Of a stretch of 64,000 nucleotides of DNA, positions 10,230 through 19,806 are shown in pieces. Every line of letters begins with the position of its first letter. Position 1 is the first letter of the stretch. The stretch lies in assembly GCA_015146655.1 (NCBI GenBank), contig VKHL01000088.1, positions 56,247 to 120,246 on the forward strand. Reading direction: 5' to 3'. Source of the stretch: Ochromonas danica. Its lineage: Eukaryota; Sar; Chrysophyceae; Chromulinales; Chromulinaceae. A program made the position numbers and the translations under genes. The notes below the pieces were generated by a model. It was not told where the DNA came from. It saw nothing but the letters and a program-made list of their open reading frames with translations, and ran no database searches.

Positions 10230-10497
10230 GGCGAACGAACGCGAAAACTTATTACCAAGCGCGCGGTTGATATTTGTGTAATTTCGTAAACACTAGCAGA
10301 GTTACACAGCACAATGACAAAAAGAAGAAAACACAATCAGGTGGGTTGGTACATGTGTTTCTTGAAAAAACTAACAAACAGGCGTAAGATACCTCTATTG
10401 GTGTCATGAATGATCGTTGACAACAGTTAAAGAAGAGGTTAACTCTGGTTGGATCCTCAGTAACCAGACAATCAAATTGAGGGAATGATACTGTACA

Positions 10498-11256
10498 TTA
10501 TATCTTCACAAATGCAAGATAATTATCAAAAGCAAGCTTTGCTTCCTTTAGAGACGCATCAAGATCAGAGTTCTGATTGATTTGGCGAAGAGATTGTGCA
10601 AAGGTATGAGCCAAGCCTTCAGCATTGCGTGAAATCTCATCTGGTAGTTCACCTCTTCTCAAACTATCTCCATAGAGTATCATGGCCTTCTCCAACTTGT
10701 CTAAGTCATTGGAAATAAAGGAGGAAATAGCTACTCTATCAGCTGGCTTCGTGGCTAGCAGCTCATTGAATGTCTTCCGTCCCTGTTCGATGCGAGGCAA
10801 GTACCTTCTCTTGGCTGTCAACTTCGTGCTAAACTGATGATCAGTCAGTGACACACAAACACAGCACACATACAAAGCACACACACACGCAGACACAAAC
10901 AGCACATAATACATACACAGCACACACACATATACACACACGCGCACACACAGTACACACACACCATATTAGCTTATGTGCAATGTAAAAGATGGCATGT
11001 AGAGTCTCACCTTGCCAGTGGAGTCTGCGTGTACCACCACTGCTGCGGAGCCAAACTGTGGGAGAGAGCTCACAGAGTCCAGACAAGCAGGCAGACCCCA
11101 GCCTAGCAGAACACCTGCTGCACCAATCGAGATTGACTTGATTGACCACTTCTTCCAGACTGATAATGATGGACTGATTAGTCTATTTCTCTGCCATGCT
11201 TGGCAGAGAGTGCAAGAGAGAAGAAGAAGAATTAACAACTGCTCGATAGACAACAT
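10498..11256 (-). CDS. Thylakoid-lumen PsbQ/Psb31-like protein with bipartite plastid targeting, 2 exons
   Basis: Exons inferred at 11011-11256 and 10498-10833 (82 codons plus 111 codons and stop, 193 residues). The 177-bp intron holds a CA-rich microsatellite. The N-terminus is a signal peptide (MLSIEQLLILLLLSCTLCQA), followed by a basic Ser-rich transit region, then a second hydrophobic stretch (IGAAGVLLGWGLPA) suited to thylakoid import. The mature part is an all-helical domain starting STKLTAKRRYLPRIEQGR, similar in character to the four-helix extrinsic photosystem II proteins PsbQ' and Psb31. Such proteins sit on the lumenal face of photosystem II and stabilise oxygen evolution. Targeting is well supported. 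The PsbQ/Psb31 assignment rests on pattern and should be checked by profile search. Confidence 0.7.
10852..10965. repeat. CA/TG-rich microsatellite inside the PsbQ-like intron
   Basis: Impure dinucleotide repeat (CACACA with CATACA and CGCACA interruptions) filling most of the intron between 10834 and 11010. Confidence 0.9.
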
Positions 11257-11671
11257 GTTCAGAGCGAATAAGAAAAAATATTTAATTATGTGTTTGAACA
11301 GAGATCCAAAATCAGGAAGAAAAGTCTAAGAAGTCAGAACAGGAACAATTTCTTCCAACTCAAAGAAACCATCTCATACACACCATGACATCACTCTCAT
11401 TCAGTTCCAGACAGCTGACGTCGTCGAAACTGAAGACAACGGCGAAAACACCAACAAGCACGAGGTTCGTTCCCACGCAACAGCAACAGTGAGCAACCGA
11501 CAAATCAATAAGTTAACAGGTGAAAATTCAAGTCTAACTAATTACGCTACAAGCGGGAAGCTGTTCCTCTTGTAGTAAGCCAAAGCGTGAGAATTGTACT
11601 TAGCTGCCGTTGGAACAATATCCGCAACAGCTTATGAAGAGGGGATGCCCAGTAGGGGGGTTATTTCCCTT
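11257..11671. other. Intergenic spacer upstream of the PsbQ-like gene
   Basis: Presumed promoter and 5' UTR of the PsbQ-like gene. It has an AAGTTAACAG element at 11511 and the left copy of a 35-bp direct repeat (11471-11505). No coding frame is supported. Confidence 0.5.
11471..11505 (+). repeat. 35-bp direct repeat, left copy
   Basis: Begins TTCCCACGCAACAGCAACAG. It matches 12571-12605 in the same orientation with about five mismatches, at a spacing of exactly 1100 bp. The pair brackets the reverse-transcriptase fragment and the broken RING copy, so it may mark the edges of an inserted or recombined segment. Confidence 0.65.
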
Positions 11672-11920
11672 CTAGCCTACCTCGTTCCAACCGACTTCCC
11701 GTTCGAAAGAATCCAGGAGTTGAGAAGCCCCCAGTATGCCCAACGAAACCACTGAATGATTTCGGGGGCAGTACGCTTGGAAGCCTTCCATGATGCGCCG
11801 GCGCGGGACAGTATTAAATGCATTGGAGACGTCCAACTTTATCAGGACATAGGTTGGGTTAGAATCGAAGCAGGAGTTGCACTTTGCGCGCTGCGGTTTC
11901 GCCCTCGCCCTCGATAACAC
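11672..11920 (-). mobile_element. Reverse transcriptase fragment (retroelement remnant)
   Basis: Short frame of 82 residues containing LIKLDVSNAFNTVPRRRI, the motif A region of reverse transcriptases as seen in LINE-like and Penelope-like elements. Only this piece remains: there is no YxDD motif, no endonuclease and no complete domain. The surrounding 11.64-11.93 kb is clearly richer in G+C than the flanking genes, consistent with foreign origin. On the same strand it lies directly downstream of the broken RING copy, and the two form one continuous open frame over their junction. It is dead by itself. Confidence 0.72.
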
Positions 11921-11940
11921 ATCCTAACTGCAGAGGCCGC

Positions 11941-12498
11941 AAATGTCATACCACCCAATTGTGCACTATAAGTACCATTTGTAGTAAATAGACCACGAGA
12001 ATTAACAGGTTCTGGGCGATGGGCTTGAGGTCTAGATGGAATGTCCACATTGCCTGGCATAGCATGAGTTCGACTACGAGGATCTGACACTGAAGGACGA
12101 ATAAAGATTGGAATGACATTATCTTGTGTCACACCCGCTTTACAAATAGGACAAGTTCCATCCCCATGGCGTGTGTTTAACCAACGATAAAGACAAGGCC
12201 AACAATATAAATGACCACATTGAGTCACGACAGGATCACGATCTTTCACACCTTCTAGACAAATATTACAAACAAAGGCCATATCATTATCATTCGCCAT
12301 ATCTGTTGAACTAGTCTTTTCCTGTAGAGGAGGATGATTTTCCTTGTCACGGCTTCCATTAGGAAGAGAATTCATATTTGATATATTGTTATTTATCACA
12401 CTTGGAGGAGTAGATAGTCTACTATCCAATGACTCAGAAAGAGGATTCATGGGGTTCATAGGCCAAATAGAAAGAGGAAAAAGTACGGGAGGAGGATT
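11941..12498 (-). pseudogene. Truncated copy of the RING ligase gene
   Basis: Nearly identical to 9606-10172 of the RING gene: it carries the N-terminal segment, the complete C3HC4 RING and the post-RING segment. The C-terminal membrane anchor is missing; the frame instead runs into the retroelement remnant. A small indel (net loss of 9 bp) replaces the segment around 9661-9677. The sharp ends of similarity (TGTCATACC on one side, GGAGGAGGATT on the other) show a recent segmental copy. If translated it would be a soluble RING protein. I call it a pseudogene, though expression is possible because the RING is intact. Confidence 0.78.
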
Positions 12499-12570
12499 CT
12501 GGATCCGGGATTCCAATTCAGAGATTTGCGTGGGAAATATTATTACAATGCGCGCGGTTTGCCAAACGCT

Positions 12571-12605
12571 TTCCCACGCAATAGCAACAGTGAACAATGG
12601 ACAAA
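12571..12605 (+). repeat. 35-bp direct repeat, right copy
   Basis: Partner of 11471-11505. It lies just before the NAA30 start and may belong to that gene's 5' leader. Confidence 0.65.
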
Positions 12606-12624
12606 ACAAACAAAAACTAAATGA

Positions 12625-13245
12625 ATGAATGAGAAGATGACAAATCCTTCAGATAAAATTGAATATATTGAATATAAAGATGAAACGATGTTACCTGAAA
12701 TACAAGCTCTTGTAGCAAGAGATCTCAGTGAACCTTATTCTATCTTTACTTATCGTTATTTTCTTCATAATTGGCCACATTTATCAATTTGTGCTTTTAG
12801 TGAAGATCCAGACAATCCTCAACAACGTCTTATGATAGGTACTGTGATAGGAAAAGCTGAAATAGAGAATGGTATTATGCAAGGATATATTGCTATGTTA
12901 GCAGTGGATAGTCGATTCCGTGGAAGAGGCATTGGTTCCTCTCTTGCCTTACAGGGAATCCATGGAATGATCCAAGCTGGTTGTCGTGAAATTCTATTAG
13001 AAACTGAAGTGACTAATCTAGGAGCTTTAAAGTTATATACGAAGTTAGGTTTCTTTAAAGATGACTATATGAGCAAGTACTACCTCAATGGCAATGATGC
13101 TTATCGTCTTAAATTATGGATTGATCGTCTACCTGATAGTGATCGTCAGTCTTCTTCTTCTGATATTATAGCTACAGAAGGTGTACCAAGTGAGAAGGGG
13201 GATGGTTATTCTACTCCTCCTCAGAAGGAGAGGAAAGTGGTGTAG
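12625..13245 (+). CDS. NAA30: N-alpha-acetyltransferase NatC catalytic subunit
   Basis: GNAT-fold enzyme that acetylates N-termini such as Met-Leu/Ile/Phe on nascent proteins at the ribosome. 206 residues, or 202 from Met at 12637. Diagnostic NAA30/Mak3 features: EPYSIFTYRYFLHNWPHLS near the N-terminus (human and yeast have the same LSEPYSIxTYRYF type segment), the acetyl-CoA loop RGRGIGSSLA, and ETEVTNLGALKLYTKLGF, followed by YYLNGNDAYRLKLW. The C-terminal 35 residues are disordered. No intron is seen. Confidence 0.95.
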   Translation: MNEKMTNPSDKIEYIEYKDETMLPEIQALVARDLSEPYSIFTYRYFLHNWPHLSICAFSEDPDNPQQRLMIGTVIGKAEIENGIMQGYIAMLAVDSRFRGRGIGSSLALQGIHGMIQAGCREILLETEVTNLGALKLYTKLGFFKDDYMSKYYLNGNDAYRLKLWIDRLPDSDRQSSSSDIIATEGVPSEKGDGYSTPPQKERKVV

Positions 13246-13394
13246 ATAGGTCTAACCCCCTTTCCCCCTTCCCACTGTCGGCTAGGGCTAGGGTAGAATA
13301 ATACTTTAAACACACTAATGTAATGTAATGATAATGACAAGTGATGATAGTCTATCATTTATTGTAATCATATCTATATATATCTATGTGAAGA

Positions 13395-15041
13395 TTACAT
13401 TAGTTTCTCTCGCTTAGCAAAGCGTATGAAACCTTTATATCCCACTACAATGCCTACACTAATCATAGCAGTCAAGAAGTAGAACATCTGAGGATGACTT
13501 TCAAAATGATTGACTAAGTTCATTCCAAAGAGACCAGTTACTAATGCTCCACAAGAAGCAACAAAGGTTGCAATAGATAAAACTAATTCAAATCGTAAAA
13601 TACGATTACGAATCAAATCTAATTGCAAGACAACATTCTCTTCTGTGTTAGTCACTTCATCAAGAATATCATCAACTTCTGAAGCAATCCATTCAATCTC
13701 ATTGAGATAGTTTTCAAAGAGCATTTCTAGAGCCATAGTATCTACACTTCCTCCATGATGATGACGATGTTGTTGCTGTTGTCGTGTACTTCCACTACCA
13801 CTACCACTATCATCACTATGTACTTCAACATATGATGAAGTCGTGGATAGCAAAGAGCGGTGACCATGATGACCATGGTCACTATCACCAACATCAGCTA
13901 CACCCACACTACTAACCACACGAGCATGTACTTGATGTTGTGGCTTGACTGCTGGCTGAGGAAGAGTGAGAAACATCATAGCCATATCCTCATCAGCATG
14001 TAATACTTCTGTGATGGCTCTTTTGATTTCTTTGGCTCTTTTTCTTAACTCATCTAACTGGTTTTTCAAAGGTAACAATTCATCTACCTGCGTTTGAATC
14101 ACATCTAATCCTCTTGATTCAGCTCGTAAATCATTCAATGCAGATGCTACCGCAGGTTCAAGACGTCGTACTTTACTATAGAGACTATTACAAACTAAAC
14201 TTAATGCAGTCTCAATCACAAGATGCTCAAAAGGAATCATATTATATGTCTTTGGTTGTACACTTTGTGTATCCATCACACTTCCTCCTCTACCACTACC
14301 ACTACCTCCTGCGACTTGTAGCTCTTCTTCTGATCTGTCATCTCCTATCTCTGTATTATCCCGATTATTCTTATTTTCTTCATGTTTTGCATGAGTGACA
14401 ACTTGTATCAATTGTTGTTGTAAAGTGGGTATAAACTTTTGTACTTCCATATTATAAGGATTAAATACTAACGCTTCATCTCGTTTTACAACAATTTTAA
14501 TATTCTCTACAGTGAAGAGAATACAATCAGGTCTTGCAATGAAAGTTGCTTGAATTTGACTGGGATAGGATGGATCAATCACACGTAAATCACGTAATGG
14601 TAACTTTAACTCATTCGCTAGTTGTTGTTTCAGAATTTGAGTTGTAAAAGCATTTCCACTAGGATCAATTCGTACAGCAGGTAGAGAAGCACGATGATTA
14701 TGATTCATCGAGGATGATGATGATGAGGATGAGGTTGATGTTGTCATTCCTCCTATAGAAGGCAAACTAGAAGTTGAAAACTCTTTCATAAAGTTTTTAC
14801 TTGCTGCTTCTATAAAGATATTAGAAAAAGAAGAAGAGGAAGATGTTGCAATAGCAGGTGATCGTTTGACTTCATCACTCTCACTACTACCTTCACTCAA
14901 TTTCATGTGTTGTTGTTGCTTTTGTTGTTGTTGGGTGACTTCCACAATATCTGCAGAAAACCATTTTCCTTCTCCATTAGATCGAACTAAAGTTTGTAAG
15001 CATAGAAAAACTAAGATAATCTTTATAATTGTAGTAATCAT
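13395..15041 (-). CDS. Mrs2/CorA-type magnesium channel with secretory/plastid leader
   Basis: Magnesium channel of the CorA/Mrs2 superfamily. The signature GMN is present near residue 506 (GLFGMNLVNHF) at the end of TM1 (FELVLSIATFVASCGALVTG); TM2 is FLTAMISVGIVVGYKGFI. The large soluble N-terminal domain with long helices matches Mrs2 (FEHLVIETAL, then LDEVTNTEENVVLQLDLIRN before TM1). Start 15041 is chosen because it opens a hydrophobic leader (MITTIIKIILVFLCLQTLVRS); an upstream in-frame Met at 15089 would mask it. The leader suggests entry into the secretory route, so a plastid-envelope location like plant MGT10 is plausible. Poly-Ser, poly-Gln and Gly-Ser stretches are inserted. Length is about 548 residues. 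Upstream lie two TTAAGTTAAC motifs. Confidence 0.88.
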   Translation of the reverse strand: MITTIIKIILVFLCLQTLVRSNGEGKWFSADIVEVTQQQQKQQQHMKLSEGSSESDEVKRSPAIATSSSSSFSNIFIEAASKNFMKEFSTSSLPSIGGMTTSTSSSSSSSSMNHNHRASLPAVRIDPSGNAFTTQILKQQLANELKLPLRDLRVIDPSYPSQIQATFIARPDCILFTVENIKIVVKRDEALVFNPYNMEVQKFIPTLQQQLIQVVTHAKHEENKNNRDNTEIGDDRSEEELQVAGGSGSGRGGSVMDTQSVQPKTYNMIPFEHLVIETALSLVCNSLYSKVRRLEPAVASALNDLRAESRGLDVIQTQVDELLPLKNQLDELRKRAKEIKRAITEVLHADEDMAMMFLTLPQPAVKPQHQVHARVVSSVGVADVGDSDHGHHGHRSLLSTTSSYVEVHSDDSGSGSGSTRQQQQHRHHHGGSVDTMALEMLFENYLNEIEWIASEVDDILDEVTNTEENVVLQLDLIRNRILRFELVLSIATFVASCGALVTGLFGMNLVNHFESHPQMFYFLTAMISVGIVVGYKGFIRFAKREKLM

Positions 15042-15137
15042 ATTGAATAGTATGGAATGACAGGAGAGATGATTGCAAGCCATTTTCAAGAGATTGCAAC
15101 CTCAATCAGGCCATTTTACCAGAGCACACATCTTCTT

Positions 15138-15172
15138 CTTAAGTTAACTCCAAAGCCCCACTTTAAGTTAAC
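15138..15172. promoter_or_regulatory. Paired TTAAGTTAAC motifs upstream of the Mrs2 gene
   Basis: CTTAAGTTAAC at 15138-15148 and TTTAAGTTAACG at 15162-15173, about 100-130 bp upstream of the chosen Mrs2 start. Same element and same paired arrangement as at 2755-2790. Confidence 0.45.
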
Positions 15173-15437
15173 GACGTATAGGTTATAGCCGTCCTTTGGT
15201 GGACTATAATAGATTGACTGTAGAAAGAAGATATATGTTTGAACAAAACGAATGGAAGATCAGCGATCAATGGTGCTTCAGAGATGATGAAACATTGTGA
15301 CTCGATTTTCCATTAAAGTTCACCTGTCTTCTGTTCAAAATTCTGATGGAAAATATCTTCTTATCTAACGTAACAAAGAGGGGGTAGCAAAGTGGAGGTT
15401 ACGAATTTTTACAGGCTAGACAACAGTCGCTAAGCAT

Positions 15438-16048
15438 TTAAGCATCGAAGATAGCCCTCTCGGTGCGCTCGAACTTAGCCAAACGAACTTGCTTGGCCAA
15501 ATATAACTGTTGCATAAAAAAGAACACACAGTTCACCATATCAACTGATATCTTACCACAAGGCTAGAGTGGAGGAAACTTACGTCAAAAGGGTTGTAGT
15601 TCTGCACCTCCTCAGGCATGGTCTTCTTCTTCGCGGAAGCATCAATGGCTCTGCGAATTCTGCGCTCTCTACACAAGAAGATACCACAGAAAACAAAAAT
15701 TATTAGCAAGGTAAGATATCCTTGGAAACACAATGAATAAAGCTCAGGAAGCATACCTTTCAACAAGCACTTGAGGGCTGACTCTGGACAAAGCCGTCAC
15801 CACATCATCAGACTCCACCAATAGATCGTTGTACTTCAAACCTATGACATTAAAATACATTCAATAAAAATGGCCCAATAAAATGTAGTCATGTTATTTT
15901 TCAAGAAAGGGAAAATAAAGAGATTGGTAATCATAAATCAGCAGACAAGTTGTTACTCAAGCTTACCAGCGGCCTTGAGCTTGGTAGCAACAAGTCCCTT
16001 GTAGGAACGAGAAACAGTGTTGACAACGCTCTTCAACAGAGAAGACAT
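15438..16048 (-). CDS. UQCRB: Cytochrome bc1 complex subunit 7 (UQCRB/QCR7), 4 exons
   Basis: Small nuclear-encoded subunit of mitochondrial respiratory complex III, on its matrix side. Exons inferred at 15967-16048, 15757-15841, 15584-15668 and 15438-15506 (82+85+85+69 nt, 106 residues), all with GT-AG borders. Family features: LKYNDLLVESDDVV, the basic RERRIRRAIDASAKK segment, and the conserved Pro-containing stretch before a C-terminal helix (YLAKQVRLAKFERTER). The 106-residue length fits the family (about 110-125). The gene is intron-rich for its size. Upstream, at 16234-16247, there is an AATTCCATGGAATT palindrome. Identity is strong; the other complex III gene here is UQCRH at 38.8 kb. 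Confidence 0.93.
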
Positions 16049-16587
16049 CTTGATTATGTCGATAGAAGGTCTCGATAGACTGCTAAAAGAGCAACACAAC
16101 AAGACAAGACAGCAGCAGCAGTCACCCCACCCACACCCAAGCAGTGGAATCGTGCACACAAGCACAAACACACCACACGAACGCAGTGGAAAACATGGGG
16201 AAGACGGAAGCGGGACCCAGCGAAAACGTGATGAATTCCATGGAATTGACAACAACTTATTATTTGATTCTCTGATAATCTTCGTCAAAGATGGGTCCAT
16301 TGAACCTCCCCATCAAACTAGATGAACCTGGCTTCGATCTTTTCTTTCAGTATCAAAATATAACACCATTCGTGAAGGAACGCGCAAAGGATTCACTCAG
16401 AAACTAATTACGCCTCGTCCTCCTACCCAAACCAGACATACATGATATATTGGCTACATGCTTGGATTGGGTCTTTGCAGCCATGTTTGAACAAAGTCAA
16501 TGAAACGAGGAGACTTTGAATGCTGTATCTAAAACTAAGAATGATTACACTAACAAAAAGAACCCTAACCGTGCAACTAATGAGCAA
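16049..16587. other. Intergenic spacer between UQCRB and cyclin H
   Basis: About 540 bp holding the UQCRB 5' region, with the palindrome AATTCCATGGAATT at 16234-16247, and the cyclin H 3' region. Open frames here have no family features. Confidence 0.5.
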
Positions 16588-17955
16588 TTAGCTGAATGTG
16601 TCTTCATCAGGATTCTTCTGTATTGACTCCTGCTGCTTGGACTGGTTGCTCCATTTGTTCTGCTTCTTTAGTAATAACATGAAAGAGCTTAAGCGATCAG
16701 GGTTGAAATCCTTCTGGACTTCTTGAAGGTATCGCTCAAGTTGTGGACGTTGCTTCAGCAGGACAGCCCATTGGCTTGATCCCAGTGCTCGAGGAAAATA
16801 TTCACCAAGCTCCAACATCGAAGTCACCTCTTCCGTTGCTGCGAACAAGACAACACACAACATAACATGACAAGACGAGACAGAGACGGTTAAATTCAGT
16901 ACACGATTATCTCACTGAATCTTCAACCTGTAGATTGCAGAGCAAAGACAGCAAGAGACAATGGACTATGACTCAACGGAGCACTCGAAGTCTGCAACAA
17001 ATAAAGCATTTTCTCGCATTGAGATAGCCATGTATTAATCGCTTCAGACAACTTGTTCTTGTCTATCTCGGGATGATCTTGAGAGGTCATTCTCTTCATA
17101 TCTGCTAATAAGCTATGGACACAATTTTGAGGATGATGAACTTTCAAGTCGAACTTCAGTTGATCTAATAGCAACATCTCTGCTTCCAGGACAGATTCAT
17201 TGCTGGCTTTGCTGTAGATTTTGACTAATTCGTGTAAAGAGACAAAGTGATTTTCAGTCTTGCCTGCCAGAAAGATCGTCGCTAACCTAGGATAATACAT
17301 GAAACAAACCATTCCCAAGAAGTCAGATCCAGAGGATAATGATAGACATAACTACTTACATAATAATACGAGGATCATGTTCAATTAGACTATGAAAAGC
17401 ATAAAATCTTCTGAAATAAACTGCACTAGTTGCCTGTGTGAGATGAAGACCATCCACCCCCAACCCCATCCCCAATCCACACAAGATGTACCAAATGGTA
17501 TGACTGAAGTTAGTTTGGTGATAATAGCATAAAACAGATTGTTAGGTCTTACCGCGACACGCCATTTATTATTCCTAATCTTAGGAGATTCATTTCCTAA
17601 CATACCAAAGATAATAAAGATTTGTTTTGTAAAGAATCGCAAAGCATCATTCTCATCAGCAAAGAGAGTTGGTAGTTCCTATTATATCACACATTGTGTC
17701 ATTATTATCGAGGGATAGGAGGGGATAATAGAGCATAAACTTACCCAAGCTGGTACACCATAATGTTCTTGTAGAAGGGAGAAGTGTGTACTTTCTGTAG
17801 ATGTGCATATGACAGAATTAGATGATGCTGATGGGGGTAGACAGGACAGGGAAACAATAGATGTGATAGATAGATTAAGTCAATTTGATCTTACCAATCT
17901 CTTGTGGGTCAAGCATCCAATGTGAGAATTGAGTTGTTACTTGAAATGATGACAT
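16588..17955 (-). CDS. CCNH: Cyclin H (CDK-activating kinase / TFIIH subunit), 6 exons
   Basis: Regulatory partner of CDK7 in CAK and TFIIH. Exons inferred at 17895-17955, 17755-17804, 17553-17678, 17360-17433, 16928-17286 and 16588-16838; the total of 921 nt gives 306 residues. The start MSSFQVTTQFSHWMLDP resembles the cyclin H N-terminus, which also has a short aromatic segment. The first cyclin box includes ATSAVYFRRFYAFHSLIEHD and PRIIMLATIFLAGKTE, matching the cyclin H pattern FKRFYL...PRIIMLTCAFLACK. The second box includes EAEMLLLDQLKFDLKVHHP. The C-terminal helix is short. Other C-type cyclins are possible but fit less well. The gene shares a roughly 300-bp bidirectional promoter region with the SEP-UBX gene. 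Confidence 0.88.
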
Positions 17956-18020
17956 CTTTCTTTTGTTTTGCTTCTTCGACTATCTCCCAAACAATTGATT
18001 GTGTTTTGCAACAAATACTA

Positions 18021-18100
18021 CTTAAGACGTCTTAAGTTAATAATCAGCCAACAATTGGATTTGCGCGGGGAGAATCAGGGGTGAGGCAAGTTAACTTAAG
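18021..18100. promoter_or_regulatory. Bidirectional promoter region with three CTTAAG-type elements
   Basis: Lies between divergent cyclin H (start 17955) and SEP-UBX (start 18253). It contains CTTAAGACGTCTTAAG (a 16-bp palindrome at 18021-18036) overlapping CTTAAGTTAA (18031-18040), and an inverted copy GTTAACTTAAG (18090-18100). These are the same words seen upstream of other genes here. Confidence 0.45.
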
Positions 18101-18252
18101 AGGAAGAGGAAACCGTTTGCCTCTGAAAGGGTCTTGATGTCTTGATGGCAGTATATTCAACAGTCCTCCTATCCTCTTGACAAAAATAGTTATTATTAAT
18201 ACTCCAGTAACTAACTAACCCTTATAATTCAGTCTGACACAATAATTTCATC

Positions 18253-19704
18253 ATGGCAACACGAAAACCATTACCTCGTGAATTAGAAGAAGATTTAGCC
18301 AAAGTTAAGGCATTTCGTCATGGAAGTGAGAATCAACGTTCTAATGCAGAGAATCTCTCTAAAGCCTTTGATGATAGTCGAGAAAGAGCTATTTTTGATG
18401 AAGTCTTTGGTTCAGTGAGAAAACCAGTCACTTCAGAGAGTTTGCTGTTATTACCCAAAATACCAAATACTGCAGCAGCTGGAGGTGTAGTGGGTGGGAG
18501 TAGTAGTAATCCCACCCAGCCAGGATTACCTAGTGCCAAGTCAGGTGGTGGTAGTGACTTTACAACATCTCTGTTACAACGTCTTCGTCTAGTAGAAGCA
18601 GAAGCTAAAGAAGCACGAGACAAACTAGCAGAACAAATTGTCAAGAATGACAAACTAGAAAGAGAGGTAACACTCTTGAAGACCATGGTTACACATGATC
18701 CTCAAGTAGCTTTCAATGAAGTTGAAACTCTTCGTAAAGAAAACAAACAACTTCAAGAACAAGTTGAAGAAATGGAAGAATTTCTCTCAGATTATGGTCT
18801 GATTTGGGTTGGTAAACATGGAAATAAAGGAACAGCAGCAACTAACACAGAGGGAGAAGAAGGAGAAGGAGAAGGTGAAGGAATAGATTATACAGACTTT
18901 GCTCAAGCAATACAAAGATTAAATGATAGTATTCATAATGAACCAGCTAAAATACAATTAACCAATGCACAAGGTAATGGAATTAGAAGAGGTAGAATTA
19001 TTCAAGCTAGTGAAGCAGTATCAAGGATTCGTTTAGCTTTCTATCGAGATGGATTATTGATTCAACGTGGACCTTTTCGTAGTCGTGGTTCTAGTGGATA
19101 TCAAAGTTTTGTTCAAGACATACTAGATGGATATTTCCCATCTGAATTTCATGCTGACTATCCAGATGGAGTATTGTTTGACTTAGTCGATAAGCATGAC
19201 ATAGATTATGCTGAAGCATTAGCACAAGGAGATGATGGAGATCGTTTGTCTAATCAACAACTACTCAATCATTTACCCAATAAGAAGATTACAAAAGATG
19301 GTGTCATTGTTGATGTTCGAAGTGAGATTGCACAAAGGTTGGGATCGAATGGAAACAATGGCCAGGGAGGAGGAAATAAAGGTGGTAAGGTAGGGACGGT
19401 CATTGAAACAGAAGCTACACATGCCCTCCCTGATAGTGAGGAAACTAAATCACTTGGTGGAATTGCCACCGTGCAGGTGAAATGGACTGATGGTCGTAGT
19501 TTCGTGGCTAGGCTCTTTGCCTTGTCCACCATCCAGCAGCTAAAAGAATACATCTTACGACATGTCGAAGGTGCTGATCATCGCCCTCTCAACCAGCTAG
19601 AGTTACGCTGTATTCATCCTATGAAATCATTATCTGATAGGATGACTATCCAAGAAGCTAACCTTCTGCCCAATGGAACTGTGCATGCACGTATCATTAC
19701 CTAA
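18253..19704 (+). CDS. SEP-UBX domain protein (p97/Cdc48 cofactor, UBXN11-like)
   Basis: Probable adaptor of the Cdc48/p97 segregase. 483 residues with no intron. Order: a short N-terminal helical region; a coiled coil at about 110-180 (EAKEARDKLAEQIVKNDKLE); an acidic spacer; a SEP domain at about 255-325 (FYRDGLLIQRGPFRSRGS, then FVQDILDGYFPSEF); a Gly-rich linker; and a C-terminal UBX fold at about 400-483 (VKWTDGRSFVARLF, MTIQEANLLPNGTVHARI). Coiled coil + SEP + UBX is the order in UBXN11 (Socius); p47/Shp1 would have UBA at the N-terminus instead. The Cdc48-contact loop after beta-3 is not an obvious FPR, so binding strength is uncertain. Confidence 0.85.
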   Translation: MATRKPLPRELEEDLAKVKAFRHGSENQRSNAENLSKAFDDSRERAIFDEVFGSVRKPVTSESLLLLPKIPNTAAAGGVVGGSSSNPTQPGLPSAKSGGGSDFTTSLLQRLRLVEAEAKEARDKLAEQIVKNDKLEREVTLLKTMVTHDPQVAFNEVETLRKENKQLQEQVEEMEEFLSDYGLIWVGKHGNKGTAATNTEGEEGEGEGEGIDYTDFAQAIQRLNDSIHNEPAKIQLTNAQGNGIRRGRIIQASEAVSRIRLAFYRDGLLIQRGPFRSRGSSGYQSFVQDILDGYFPSEFHADYPDGVLFDLVDKHDIDYAEALAQGDDGDRLSNQQLLNHLPNKKITKDGVIVDVRSEIAQRLGSNGNNGQGGGNKGGKVGTVIETEATHALPDSEETKSLGGIATVQVKWTDGRSFVARLFALSTIQQLKEYILRHVEGADHRPLNQLELRCIHPMKSLSDRMTIQEANLLPNGTVHARIIT

Positions 19705-19806
19705 CCTAATTTGAATGACCTACAATGAAATGTAAATAACAGAACAATCTACACAAAACAAGATTAGTTTTTACTTCATGAAGAATAGCTATGATAGTCT
19801 AGATAG

